Source: Modestobacter italicus (lineage in GTDB: Bacteria; Actinomycetota; Actinomycetes; Mycobacteriales; Geodermatophilaceae). From it: a stretch of DNA of 64,000 bases. The notes under the pieces were generated by a model. That model saw nothing but the letters and a program-made list of their open reading frames with translations, ran no database searches and was not told where the DNA came from. A program made the translations under genes and the position numbers. Where the stretch lies: contig NC_017955.1 in NCBI RefSeq assembly GCF_000306785.1, positions 434,001 through 498,000 of the forward strand, in the 5' to 3' direction. Below, one piece after another: positions 26,479 to 35,034 of this stretch; the stretch's first letter is position 1, and the number at the start of each line of letters is the position of its first letter.

Positions 26479-27437
26479 GCGAGGCCCCGGTGGGGGTGCT
26501 GGTGGTCGGGTACAACTCACCGGACTGGCTGGCGCGGTGCCTGGACGCACTGCTGACGGCGGTCGGTCCGGACGTCGAGGTGGTCGTCCTGGACAACGCC
26601 TCCGAGCCGCCGCTCACCCCTGTCCTGACGCCGCACGCGGGCCGGGTGACGGCCCTGCGGTCCGAGGTCAACGTCGGCTTCGGTCGGGCGTGCAACCTTG
26701 CCCGCCGGTACACGACCGCGCAACGGCTGTTGCTGCTCAACCCCGACGCGTTGCTGCGACCCGGGGCGCTGGAGGCCCTCGTCGCCCACCTGGACGCCCA
26801 CCCCCGCCGGGGCATCGTCACCGGCCGGCTGGAGCGCCCGGACGGCTCGCTGGATCCCTACTCGGCGCTGGGCCGGCCCTCGTTGTGGAGCGAGGTCTGC
26901 TTCGGTACCGGCCTGTCCACGGCCTTCCGCCACGCCGCCTGGGCCAACACCTTCGACCTCCACGGCTGGGCGCGGGACACCGAGCGGCCGATCGGCGTGG
27001 TGTCCGGCTGCGTGCTGCTCGTCCGCAGTGCGCTGTGGGATGCGCTCGGTGGGTTCGACCCGCGCTACTTCATGTACGGCGAGGACGTCGACCTGAGCAC
27101 GCGTGCGGCGGAACTGGGCTGGGAGCGGTCGTTCGTGCCGATCGTCGTCGCCACCCACGCCGGCGGGGCCTCGTCGTCCTCGGCCGGCAAGACGGTGATG
27201 GTGCTCCGCGGCAAGGCGACCTTGTACCAGCGTCGCCGCTCAGCCGTCCGCCGAGCGGTCTCCACCGGCCTGCTGCACAGCGGCGTCGCGCTACGCGCGC
27301 TGCTGGAGGTGCGCCGCCCCGCAGGAGAGCGGGTCTGGCGCGCCGCGTGGCGCAGACGCGCCGAGTGGCGGGGTGGCTGGGCGGCGGTACCCGCCGACGT
27401 GGACGCCGACCTGCCGCTCGAGCGGGTGGCGGCGTGA
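26475..27437 (+). CDS. GT2 glycosyltransferase, rhamnosyltransferase-like
   Basis: 320 residues from ATG at 26475. VGVLVVGYNSPDWLARCLDAL, VVVLDNASE, VGFGRACNLA and LLLLNPDALLRPGALEAL are the hallmark strings of the RfbN/WbbL-like GT2 group (N-x-G-F-x-x-x-x-N and NPD). GGFDPRYFMYGEDVDLSTRAAELGW is the acceptor loop with the catalytic E-D pair. Members often move rhamnose from dTDP-rhamnose, which would connect with the (frameshifted) rmlB; that is inference. The stop is only five bases from the convergent beta-helix gene end. Confidence 0.88.
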   Translation: MSEAPVGVLVVGYNSPDWLARCLDALLTAVGPDVEVVVLDNASEPPLTPVLTPHAGRVTALRSEVNVGFGRACNLARRYTTAQRLLLLNPDALLRPGALEALVAHLDAHPRRGIVTGRLERPDGSLDPYSALGRPSLWSEVCFGTGLSTAFRHAAWANTFDLHGWARDTERPIGVVSGCVLLVRSALWDALGGFDPRYFMYGEDVDLSTRAAELGWERSFVPIVVATHAGGASSSSAGKTVMVLRGKATLYQRRRSAVRRAVSTGLLHSGVALRALLEVRRPAGERVWRAAWRRRAEWRGGWAAVPADVDADLPLERVAA

Positions 27438-27442
27438 GCCGT

Positions 27443-28345
27443 TCAGCCGACCTCGTTGACCGCCCAGACCTGGTCGGTCTCGGACATCGTCTCTCCGTCG
27501 AAGACGACGCCGGCCGGAGCCTGGGCCGGTCCGTAGCGGCTGTCCGGTCCGTAGACGTTGCCCCGGAACACGACGTCGTCGAAGTGGGTGTCCTGCCGCA
27601 CGTTGACGGTGTAGTTGCCCCCGTTCAGCCAGTTGCCCACGACCAGCACCTGCTCGAGCCGACGCTTGCCGGTCTCGCTGCCGAGCATGATGGCTGCGTT
27701 GTTCAGGTCGCCGCTGCCGTCCGCCGGGACGTCGAAGGTGTTGCCCCGGAGCGTGATGCCGGTGCCCTGGGTCGCCTGCACGCAGTCCGGGTGCAGCTCG
27801 CCCTGCCGGATCATGTCGTGGAACCAGGACCGCTCGATCAGCACGTCGTCGCCGAGCCGGGCGCCGTCGTTGGTGCGGTGGACCTCCACCCGGCGCAAGG
27901 TGTAATCACTCCAGCCGACGCCGATGTCGGCCGTGCCCATCCCGTCGATCTCGGTGTCCTGGACCAGCAGCCCGGTGGCGCCATCGGCGACCTGGACGAC
28001 GTTGGCCGTGTCCGGGTCGGCGCAGCGGATCCGGGTGTTCTGGATGGTGACGTCGTCGGCGCGGACGACCACGCAGCCGGTGATGTCCAGGCCGTCGACC
28101 ACGGCACCGTCCTCGGTGACATCCAGGTCACCGCTGGGTTCGAGCACCGTGCCGGGCGGGACACCGGTGTCGTCTGGACCCGGGGGGCTGGCCGGTCCGT
28201 CACCGGCGGACGCCGTCGTGGCGGGCCGGACGTAGTCGTCGCCTCCCTCGGTGCCGCAGCCGCCCACCAGCACGACGGCGAGCAACGCGACCAGGGCTCG
28301 GTGTCGGCGGGTCACGCCCCCGACGGTGGCACGGCTGACCGCCAC
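27443..28345 (-). CDS. Beta-helix lipoprotein, paralogue of the protein at 24255
   Basis: 300 residues. The N-terminus (ALVALLAVVLVGGC, then GTEGG) has a lipobox with Cys at about residue 30, so the protein is likely lipid-anchored outside the cell. GTG at the codon for VTRRHRAL is an alternative start. The beta-helix body matches its paralogue strand by strand: VVDGLDITGCVVVRADDVTI, GVGWSDYTLRRVEVHRTNDG, GELHPDCVQATQGTGITLRG. The Ig-like domain of the paralogue is missing. Minus strand inside a plus-strand exopolysaccharide operon. Polymer binding or cleavage is the likely theme; no activity can be named. Confidence 0.85.
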   Translation of the reverse strand: MAVSRATVGGVTRRHRALVALLAVVLVGGCGTEGGDDYVRPATTASAGDGPASPPGPDDTGVPPGTVLEPSGDLDVTEDGAVVDGLDITGCVVVRADDVTIQNTRIRCADPDTANVVQVADGATGLLVQDTEIDGMGTADIGVGWSDYTLRRVEVHRTNDGARLGDDVLIERSWFHDMIRQGELHPDCVQATQGTGITLRGNTFDVPADGSGDLNNAAIMLGSETGKRRLEQVLVVGNWLNGGNYTVNVRQDTHFDDVVFRGNVYGPDSRYGPAQAPAGVVFDGETMSETDQVWAVNEVG

Positions 28346-28389
28346 CCGGATGTGACCTTCGCCTCGCGTCCGTGGGGGGCAGGTGCCGC

Positions 28390-29079
28390 ATGGACCTGAT
28401 GGACGTCGCCCGCGGGTGCCTGCGCCGGTGGTACGTGCTGCTGCTCGTCGTCCCGCTGGCCGCCGGTGTGGCGCTGCACCTGGGCCAGGGCGCGCGGGCC
28501 ACGTGGTCGGCGTCGGCGACGTTGGTGGTCGTGCCCTCCCCGGAGCTGACCGCGGCCCGCGACCCGGCCATCGGCGAGGACGGTCCCGGCGACACCAACC
28601 CGTTCAGCTCCGCGGCCACCCTCGCGCTGCTGGTCAGCCGAGCGGTCGCCACCGACACCGTGCTCACCGGCCTCCCGTCCGGTGCCTCGGCCACCGCGAG
28701 CTGGGACGGCCTGCGCCCCAGCCTGCTGCTGCTGGCTGCCACGGGGGACGACCGCAGCAGTGCGGCGGAGGCGCTCGAGGCCACGGTGACGGCCGCGCAG
28801 CGGTCGCTGTCCGACCTGCAGCGAGCTCAGGGCGTCACCGCTGGCGCGGTCTTCCTCGCCATCCCGGGCTCGGACGCCGACGCGCCTGCGATCACGACCC
28901 CCGACAGGCGCCGGATGACCGTCGTCGTGGTGGGTGCAGGGGGGCTCGCGGCCGTCACGATCGCCGTCGCCCTCGACACCGCACTGCTCCGGCGCCGACG
29001 CGAGCGGGCCGCGGCCGCCCTGACCGATGACCGCCTGACCCCCGCGCTCAGCGGGGCGACCCGAGGAGGGCACCGATGA
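28390..29079 (+). CDS. Wzz-like chain-length/co-polymerase membrane protein (no kinase)
   Basis: 229 residues from ATG at 28390 (GGGGGGCAGG upstream). MDVARGCLRRWYVLLLVVPLAAGV is the cytoplasmic start and first span of the Wzz family, TLVVVPSPEL the first outer strand, and a second span lies at about 178-198 (MTVVVVGAGGLAAVTIAVAL), followed by a basic tail. No C-terminal ATPase. Such proteins set polymer length together with Wzy. A paralogue lies at 30961. Coupled to the acetyltransferase gene by a four-base overlap. Confidence 0.8.
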   Translation: MDLMDVARGCLRRWYVLLLVVPLAAGVALHLGQGARATWSASATLVVVPSPELTAARDPAIGEDGPGDTNPFSSAATLALLVSRAVATDTVLTGLPSGASATASWDGLRPSLLLLAATGDDRSSAAEALEATVTAAQRSLSDLQRAQGVTAGAVFLAIPGSDADAPAITTPDRRRMTVVVVGAGGLAAVTIAVALDTALLRRRRERAAAALTDDRLTPALSGATRGGHR

Positions 29080-29540
29080 GGAGCCTCAACCGACTGCGCC
29101 TGCTGCGCTCCGCCCTGCAGGGCGCCAAGCGTCAGTACTACAACCGCCTCTGGGGCATGCACATCCACCCGACGGCGATGTTCTCGCTGTCGGCGTACTT
29201 CGACCGCACGTACCCGCGGGGGGTCCACGTCGGCCCGGACAGCTACGTCGCCATCGGTGCCACGATCCTGTGCCACGACCGCACCCGTGGCATCAAGGCC
29301 GACACCGTCGTGGGCCGGAACTGCTTCATCGGTGCCCGCAGCATGCTGCTCCCAGGAGTGACCGTCGGCGATGGGAGCATCGTTGCGGCCGGTGCGATCG
29401 TGACGAAGGACGTCCCGGCGGGCACGATCGTCGCGGGCAACCCGGCTGTGGTGATCCGCCGCGACATCGAGGTGGGGCGGTACGGGCGCTTCCGCTCGGC
29501 GGACGCCCTGCCCGACGCGGTCCCTGGGCCTGACTCGTGA
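29076..29540 (+). CDS. Hexapeptide-repeat O-acetyltransferase (WcaF/CatB-like)
   Basis: 154 residues. Left-handed beta-helix hexads are visible from about residue 48: GVHVGPDSYVAIGATI, GRNCFIGARSMLLPGVTVGDGSIVAAGAIVTKDVPAGTIVAGNPAVVIR. The ending VPAGTIVAGNPA is the classic LbH acetyltransferase signature. CHDR (around 66-69) contributes the conserved His. It probably adds acetyl groups from acetyl-CoA to a sugar of the repeat unit. Start and stop overlap both neighbouring genes. Confidence 0.88.
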   Translation: MRSLNRLRLLRSALQGAKRQYYNRLWGMHIHPTAMFSLSAYFDRTYPRGVHVGPDSYVAIGATILCHDRTRGIKADTVVGRNCFIGARSMLLPGVTVGDGSIVAAGAIVTKDVPAGTIVAGNPAVVIRRDIEVGRYGRFRSADALPDAVPGPDS

Positions 29541-30964
29541 TGCCGTCGGCCGTAGGCCGGGTGCGCGGCCAGGGCGGCAGCCACCGGCTCCCGCTGGAGG
29601 ACCGGCTCGCGCCACCGCCCGGCGCTGGACCGCCCGCGGCGCTGGCGGCGCTCTTCTGCGCCGTCCTGTTCGTCTTCCCGAGCGAGGTGGTGCTCGCCGG
29701 GCCGCTGAAGTCCAACGGCTCCCCGGGCAGGCTGATCGGGTTCGTCGCGCTCCTGCTGGTCGCCCTGGGTCTGGTCCGGGGACGCGGCCGGCTGCAGGTG
29801 CACCACCGGGTCGATCCGGTGGTCGTGCTCGTGCTGCTGTTCCTGGCCCAGGCCCTCTTCAGCTACGGGGTGGAGACCGGGCGGACGCTGAACGCCACTG
29901 CGGCGGCCACCAGCCTTCGGTACGTCCTGGTGCTCACCGCTGGGGTCGGGATCGCACTGCTCATCGCGGTGGCGGTGCGCGACCTGACGGGTGCCCGCCG
30001 GCTCCTGGGGTGGCTGGTCGCCGGCAGCGTGCTGAACGCGGGAGTGGGCCTGGTCCAGGCCATGGGCGCCACCCTCAGCTGGGCCGACGTCGTCCGGGTG
30101 CCGGGGATGGCGTTCACCTCCAATCCGGGGCAGCTCCGCGAACGGCTGGACTTCGTCCGGGTCCTGGGCACCACGTCGCACCCGATCGAGTTCGCCGTCT
30201 GCCTGGCGGTGACGCTGCCGCTCGCCATCCACCTCAGCCGGTTCGCCGGGACACCGGGACGACGGGTGGCCAGCGCGGCGGCTGCAGGGGTGATCGCGCT
30301 GGCGACGCCGTTCGCGCTGTCCCGCTCGGGCCTGCTGTGCATCGCCGTCGGGCTGCTCCTCTACGTCCCGTTCGCCACCCGGGCCCAGCGCTGGGCGGTG
30401 CTGGCCGGTGCGGTGCTCGCCCCGGCGCTGGCCGTCGTCGCCGTCCCGCGGGTGGTCGACGCGTTCGTCGAGCTGTTCAACGGCGTGGCCACCGATTCCG
30501 CGGCGGCCGACGACAGCATCTCCGGACGGTTGGCCGACTACGTCGGGGTGCAGGAGGTGTTCGACCGCAGCCCGTGGCTCGGGGGGGTGCTGACGTCCGG
30601 CGACGGGGTGCTGGACAACCAGTGGCTCGGTTTCCTGGTGCGCGGCGGCCTGGTGTCGGTGGTCGGCTTCGCCGCGCTGCTGCTGGGCCCGGTGACGTGC
30701 AACGTCATCGCCGCGCGCCTCGACCCCCGCGATCCCGAGCGGTCCAGCCTCGCGGGAGCGCTGGTCGCGGGCCTGGTCGCCTCCGGCGTCGCTGCCTACA
30801 CCTTCGACACCCTCGCCTTCCAGCAGAGCGCGCTGCTGGTCTTCGTGCTGGTCGGCCTGACCTCCGTGGTCGTCCGCAGCACCTGGACCACGACACCACC
30901 GCCCGCACGGCCCCCGACGTCGACCCGCCCGATCGTCCACACCACAGAGACAGAGGAACAGTGA
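29537..30964 (+). CDS. Wzy-like O-antigen polymerase/ligase
   Basis: 475 residues with about ten to twelve spans and one long outer loop. The core signature is GTTSHPIEFAVCLAVTLPLA, then ALATPFALSRSGLLCIAVGLLL (S-R-S-G is the hallmark of the O-antigen ligase domain). SISGRLADYVGVQEVFDRSPWLGG and DNQWLGFLVRGG lie in the later loop. The enzyme joins lipid-linked repeats outside the membrane. GTG at 29537 or ATG at 29540; both fit. It lies between two Wzz-like genes, as expected for a polymerase unit. Confidence 0.88.
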   Translation: MMPSAVGRVRGQGGSHRLPLEDRLAPPPGAGPPAALAALFCAVLFVFPSEVVLAGPLKSNGSPGRLIGFVALLLVALGLVRGRGRLQVHHRVDPVVVLVLLFLAQALFSYGVETGRTLNATAAATSLRYVLVLTAGVGIALLIAVAVRDLTGARRLLGWLVAGSVLNAGVGLVQAMGATLSWADVVRVPGMAFTSNPGQLRERLDFVRVLGTTSHPIEFAVCLAVTLPLAIHLSRFAGTPGRRVASAAAAGVIALATPFALSRSGLLCIAVGLLLYVPFATRAQRWAVLAGAVLAPALAVVAVPRVVDAFVELFNGVATDSAAADDSISGRLADYVGVQEVFDRSPWLGGVLTSGDGVLDNQWLGFLVRGGLVSVVGFAALLLGPVTCNVIAARLDPRDPERSSLAGALVAGLVASGVAAYTFDTLAFQQSALLVFVLVGLTSVVVRSTWTTTPPPARPPTSTRPIVHTTETEEQ

Positions 30965-31677
30965 CCTTCACCGACGTCCTGCGCGCCTGCGCCCGACGGT
31001 GGTACGTGCTCGTGCTCGTGCTCGCGCTGACGGCCTTCGGTGCTGTCCAGGCGCACCGGGCCGCGCGACCCAGCTACACCGTCACCGCCACCCTGGTGGT
31101 CCTGCCCTCCCCGTCGCTGGTCCAGGCCCGGCTGCCCACCTCGGGCAGCGGTGGGCTGACCACGAACCCCTTCAACGCCCAGACGGGCGGCTCGACGCTC
31201 GCCGCCGTGCTGGCCGATGCGCTGAACACCGCCGTGGTGCGGGACCAGGTCCTCGCCGGTGGCCGCGGCACCGCCAGCGCAGGCTGGGACAACCAGGCCG
31301 CTCAGCTGGTGGAGCTCTCCACGGTCAGCAGCAGCGCGGAGGACGCCACGGAGCTGATGACACGCCTGGTGGCCGGCGCTGAGACCGAGGTCGCCCGGGT
31401 GCAGCTGGACGCCGGGGCGCCGGCCGACCAGCTGTTCACCACTGCCGTCGGCTCACCGGCGGACTACCCCCTCCGCTCCTATCCCGACCGGCTCCGCTCG
31501 GTGGTCGGGCTGGCTCTGGTGGGGCTGCTGGCCGCCATGCTGGCCGCAGTCCTGCTGGACCGGCTGGTGCTCGCCGGTGCCCGGGCCCGGTCCCGTCGGC
31601 GACGTCGCCGTGCGGCACGGCGGGACGCGGCGCAGGTCGCCCCGGGCGAGGCGCTGGTCGGCGAGCGCGTCTCGTGA
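30961..31677 (+). CDS. Second Wzz-like membrane protein
   Basis: 238 residues from GTG at 30961. VLRACARRWYVLVLVLALTAFG and TLVVLPSPSLVQARLPT match the protein at 28390 closely at the N-terminus, with shared NPF at about residue 64. Second span at about 183-205 (VGLALVGLLAAMLAAVLL), then an Arg-rich tail (RSRRRRRRAARRD). No ATPase domain and no kinase gene nearby. It is coupled by four-base overlap to the polymerase before it and to the flippase after it. Confidence 0.8.
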   Translation: MTFTDVLRACARRWYVLVLVLALTAFGAVQAHRAARPSYTVTATLVVLPSPSLVQARLPTSGSGGLTTNPFNAQTGGSTLAAVLADALNTAVVRDQVLAGGRGTASAGWDNQAAQLVELSTVSSSAEDATELMTRLVAGAETEVARVQLDAGAPADQLFTTAVGSPADYPLRSYPDRLRSVVGLALVGLLAAMLAAVLLDRLVLAGARARSRRRRRRAARRDAAQVAPGEALVGERVS

Positions 31678-33227
31678 CCTCGTCCGACGCGCAGCCGGCC
31701 GTGGGCGTGCGCGTGCCCGTCCCGGAGACCGAGCCGACGGACCGGACGGCGGGCACGGGCGGCCCTGTACCGGGGGATCTGCGCAGCCGGACGGTGAACT
31801 CGGCGTTCTGGGTGGCCGCGGACAAGTGGGTGAACAGGCTCGCCTCACTGGTCGTCTTCGCGGTCATCGGACGTCTGCTGGACCCCTCCGACATCGGGGT
31901 CGCAGCGCTGGCTGCGACCTTCGTGGCCCTGTTCCAGGTGTTCGCCGAGCAGGGCTTCTCGGACGCTCTCGTGCAGCGGAAGGAACTCGACCGGGAGCAC
32001 CCAGAGTCGGCGTTCTGGGTGTCGCTGGGCAGCTCGGCGCTCCTGGCCGGACTGCTGGTCGCCTTCGCCGGCCCGATCGCCCGGGCGCTCGGTGCGCCGG
32101 AGCTGGCGCCCGTGCTCCAGGTCCTCTGCGTGACCCTGCCCCTCGCCGCGCTGAGCCTGACCCCGGCGGCGCTGCTGCAGCGGGACTTCGGCTTCAAACG
32201 GCTCACCCAACGGCGGGTCGTGGCGAACCTGCTCGGCGGGGTGGTCGGCGTGGTGGTGGCGCTCCTCGGTGGCGGGGTCTGGGCGATCGTGGCGCAGAGC
32301 ATCACATCGGCCGCCGTCGGCGTCGTCGTCCTCTGGGCGGTGCTGCCGTGGCGGCCGCGTCTCCGGGTGAGCTGGCGGGCGGTGCGCGACCTGCGCGGCG
32401 TCGGGTTGTCGGTCATCGGCATCCAGCTGTTCGCCTTCGTCAACGCCCAGGCCGACAAGTTCGTCATCGGGGCGTTCATCAGCCCCACCGCACTGGGCTA
32501 CTACTACGTCGGGACCCGGATCATCGGCATCCTCAGCGACGTGCAGACCGCGGTCATCCAGAGCGTGTCCTTGACCGCGTTGTCGCGGGTGCAGGACGAC
32601 ATGCCGCGGTTCCGCCGGGCGTTCCTCTCGCTGACCGCGGCCTCGGCGGTGATCGGCGTGTTCACCTACGCCACCTTCGCCGCGCTGGCCCCGGTGGTCG
32701 TCCCGCTCGTCTTCGGGACCCAGTGGGAGCGCAGCGTCCCGGTCGCCCAGATCCTCTGCGTCATGGGCGCGCTGAACTCCGTCCTGGTCTTCGACCGCAC
32801 GGCGCTGATAGCGGCGGGCCGGTCCCGACTTGCCCTGCTCATCACAGCCGTCCAGTGCGTCGTCGGCGTCGCCGCTGTCCTCGTGTCGGTGCCGTGGGGC
32901 GTGATCGCCGTCGCGGTCGCCGTCACCGCCCGGCAGTACCTCGTGTGGCCGTTGCGGCTGCGCGCGCTGAGGTCGGCGCTGGGGCTGTCCCTGATCGCGT
33001 ACCTGCGCCAGTGGGCGGCGCCGGCGCTGGCGGGGCTGGCCGTCTTCGGGACCGTGTCCGGGGCGTTCGCGCTGCTCCCGGCCGCCGGGTCGCTGTGGGC
33101 CCAGCTCGGCATGGTGGCCGGCGGGGGTCTCGGCGCGTTGCTGGTCTACCTGGGACTCGGGCTCCTGCTGTTCCGCGGCACCCTCACCGACCTGACGTCG
33201 GTGGCGCGCGGTCGGAGGTCCGGTTGA
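31674..33227 (+). CDS. Wzx-type lipid-linked oligosaccharide flippase (WzxC-like)
   Basis: 517 residues with about twelve to fourteen spans. NSAFWVAADKWVNRLASLVVFAVIGRLLDPSDIGVAAL is typical of the WzxC/RfbX group; further landmarks are FAEQGFSDALVQR, LLQRDFGFKRLTQR and FVNAQADKFVIGAF with ALGYYYVG. It moves the finished lipid-linked repeat to the outer face for polymerisation by Wzy. GTG start at 31674, overlapping the Wzz-like gene. It is the last coupled gene before a 231-base gap. Confidence 0.9.
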   Translation: MTSSDAQPAVGVRVPVPETEPTDRTAGTGGPVPGDLRSRTVNSAFWVAADKWVNRLASLVVFAVIGRLLDPSDIGVAALAATFVALFQVFAEQGFSDALVQRKELDREHPESAFWVSLGSSALLAGLLVAFAGPIARALGAPELAPVLQVLCVTLPLAALSLTPAALLQRDFGFKRLTQRRVVANLLGGVVGVVVALLGGGVWAIVAQSITSAAVGVVVLWAVLPWRPRLRVSWRAVRDLRGVGLSVIGIQLFAFVNAQADKFVIGAFISPTALGYYYVGTRIIGILSDVQTAVIQSVSLTALSRVQDDMPRFRRAFLSLTAASAVIGVFTYATFAALAPVVVPLVFGTQWERSVPVAQILCVMGALNSVLVFDRTALIAAGRSRLALLITAVQCVVGVAAVLVSVPWGVIAVAVAVTARQYLVWPLRLRALRSALGLSLIAYLRQWAAPALAGLAVFGTVSGAFALLPAAGSLWAQLGMVAGGGLGALLVYLGLGLLLFRGTLTDLTSVARGRRSG

Positions 33228-33458
33228 CGTGGCTCGGCGCCGTCCAGCCACCCACCGGGCGGGAATCGACGACCGTCCGCGCCCGAGGGCCGAGACCCAC
33301 CGGGTCGACGTGATGACTTCAAAGCGTGCTTACAGTGTGACGCAGTGTTCATCCGCAACAGATGTCATTACCCAGCGGTATCAGTGAAGCTGGTCGAGTC
33401 GGACGACGACGTCGGCACGGTCACGGCCCGGCGACGGGGAGAACACGACGGAGGACTT

Positions 33459-34985
33459 GTGACGACGGCGAAGACTGGTCCGACGACGAGCAGGGCGCGC
33501 GGATCGCACCGCGGATCGCCGTTGCGTACGACCCAGGCCGCGCTCAGCTGGCAGCCGGGGACCCGCGGCCGGGGGACCGAGGCCAGAAGGGCCTGGCGGT
33601 CGCGGTACGTCCGCGCCCTGCTGGTCGCGGACGTGCTCTGCGCTCTGGTCGGCGCTGAGATCGGTTACTCGGTGCGGTTCGACACCGGCGTCGGCCAGCT
33701 CGCGCGGACCGCGCCGGCGTGGTCGGTCGTCGTGCTGCCCATCGCCTGGGTGGTCGCCATGCTCGTCAGCCGCAGCTACGAGGACCGCTTCCTGTGGGCC
33801 GGTCCCGAGGAGTCCCGACGGGTCTTCGTCGCCGCGCTCTTCCTGCTGGCCACGGTCGGCACCGTCTCCTGGGCGGTCCGTGTCGAGGTGGCGCGGGGCT
33901 TCGTCGTGGTCGCCATCCCCCTGGCCACGGCCCTGACCCTGCTCACCCGCTTGACGATGCGGGCCTGGCTCCACCGCCAGCGCCGTCGTGGCCGCTTCCT
34001 CCAGACCACCCTGCTCGTCGGGCACCGCGGTGGGGTGGCAGCCCTGCACGAGCAGATGGACCGGGAGCGCTACCAGGGCTACGACGTCGTGGGCTGCTGC
34101 CTGCCGCGCCGGGTGACGATGGGCGACTCCAGCGGGCTCCCGGTGCTCGGCGACCTCGACGAGGTGATCGACGTGGTGAAGCGCTACGAGGTCGACACGG
34201 TCGCCGTGCTGCCGAGCTCGGAACTGGACGGCCCACGGCTCCGCCAGTTGGGTTGGGACCTGGAGCAGACGCGGGCAGAGCTGCTGCTCGCCCCGGCGGT
34301 GACCGAGGTGGTCGGCCCTCGCGTCAACATCCGCCCGGTGTGCGGCCTCCCGCTCCTGCACGTCGAGCGGCCGGAGCTGACCGGCATCCGGCGGCTCACC
34401 AAGAACGCCGTCGACCGGATGGCAGCACTGCTCGCGACGCTGCTCTTCCTCCCCCTGTTCCTCGGCATCGCGCTGGTGGTCAAGTCGACCAGCCGGGGGC
34501 CGGTCTTCTACCGCCAGGTGCGGGTCGGTCAGGACGGCCGGCCCTTCTCGATGCTCAAGTTCCGCAGCATGGTCGTCGACGCGGAGGCCCGCATGGCGGC
34601 GCTCGAGGCGGCGAGCGAGGGCAACGGCGTGCTGTTCAAGATGAAGGCCGATCCCCGGGTCACCCCGGTCGGCCGGTTGCTCCGCCGGTACTCCGTCGAC
34701 GAGCTGCCACAGCTCCTCAACGTCCTGGTCGGGCACATGTCGCTGGTCGGACCTCGCCCTCCGCTGCCCAAGGAGGTCGAGCGGTACGGCTTCGACATGC
34801 ACCGCCGGTTCCTGGTCAAGCCGGGCATCACCGGGCTCTGGCAGATCAGCGGCCGCTCGGACCTCAGCTGGGACGACTCCGTCCGCATCGACGTGAGGTA
34901 CGTCGAGAACTGGTCCCTGGCGTTCGACCTCATGATCCTGTGGAAGACCCTGGGCGCGGTCTTCCGCGGTTCCGGCGCCTACTGA
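33459..34985 (+). CDS. Polyprenyl glycosylphosphotransferase (WbaP/CpsE-like), copy 1
   Basis: 508 residues from GTG at 33459 (GGAGG at 33450-33454); this start gives almost the same length as its paralogue at 60607. There are about four N-terminal spans, a Rossmann-like middle domain (TTLLVGHRGGVAAL; YEVDTVAVLPSSELD), one span at about 365-385 and the catalytic domain at the C-terminus: KSTSRGPVFYRQVRVGQDG, FKMKADPRVTPVGRLLRR, DELPQLLNVLVG, VGPRPPLPKE and VKPGITGLWQISGRS. It starts the repeat unit by moving hexose-1-phosphate to undecaprenyl phosphate. The 231-base gap before it should hold its promoter. Confidence 0.92.
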   Translation: MTTAKTGPTTSRARGSHRGSPLRTTQAALSWQPGTRGRGTEARRAWRSRYVRALLVADVLCALVGAEIGYSVRFDTGVGQLARTAPAWSVVVLPIAWVVAMLVSRSYEDRFLWAGPEESRRVFVAALFLLATVGTVSWAVRVEVARGFVVVAIPLATALTLLTRLTMRAWLHRQRRRGRFLQTTLLVGHRGGVAALHEQMDRERYQGYDVVGCCLPRRVTMGDSSGLPVLGDLDEVIDVVKRYEVDTVAVLPSSELDGPRLRQLGWDLEQTRAELLLAPAVTEVVGPRVNIRPVCGLPLLHVERPELTGIRRLTKNAVDRMAALLATLLFLPLFLGIALVVKSTSRGPVFYRQVRVGQDGRPFSMLKFRSMVVDAEARMAALEAASEGNGVLFKMKADPRVTPVGRLLRRYSVDELPQLLNVLVGHMSLVGPRPPLPKEVERYGFDMHRRFLVKPGITGLWQISGRSDLSWDDSVRIDVRYVENWSLAFDLMILWKTLGAVFRGSGAY

Positions 34986-35034
34986 CCGCGGTCACACCCA
35001 TCGCGCCCACCACCACGAAGCGGAGCCTGCACAC

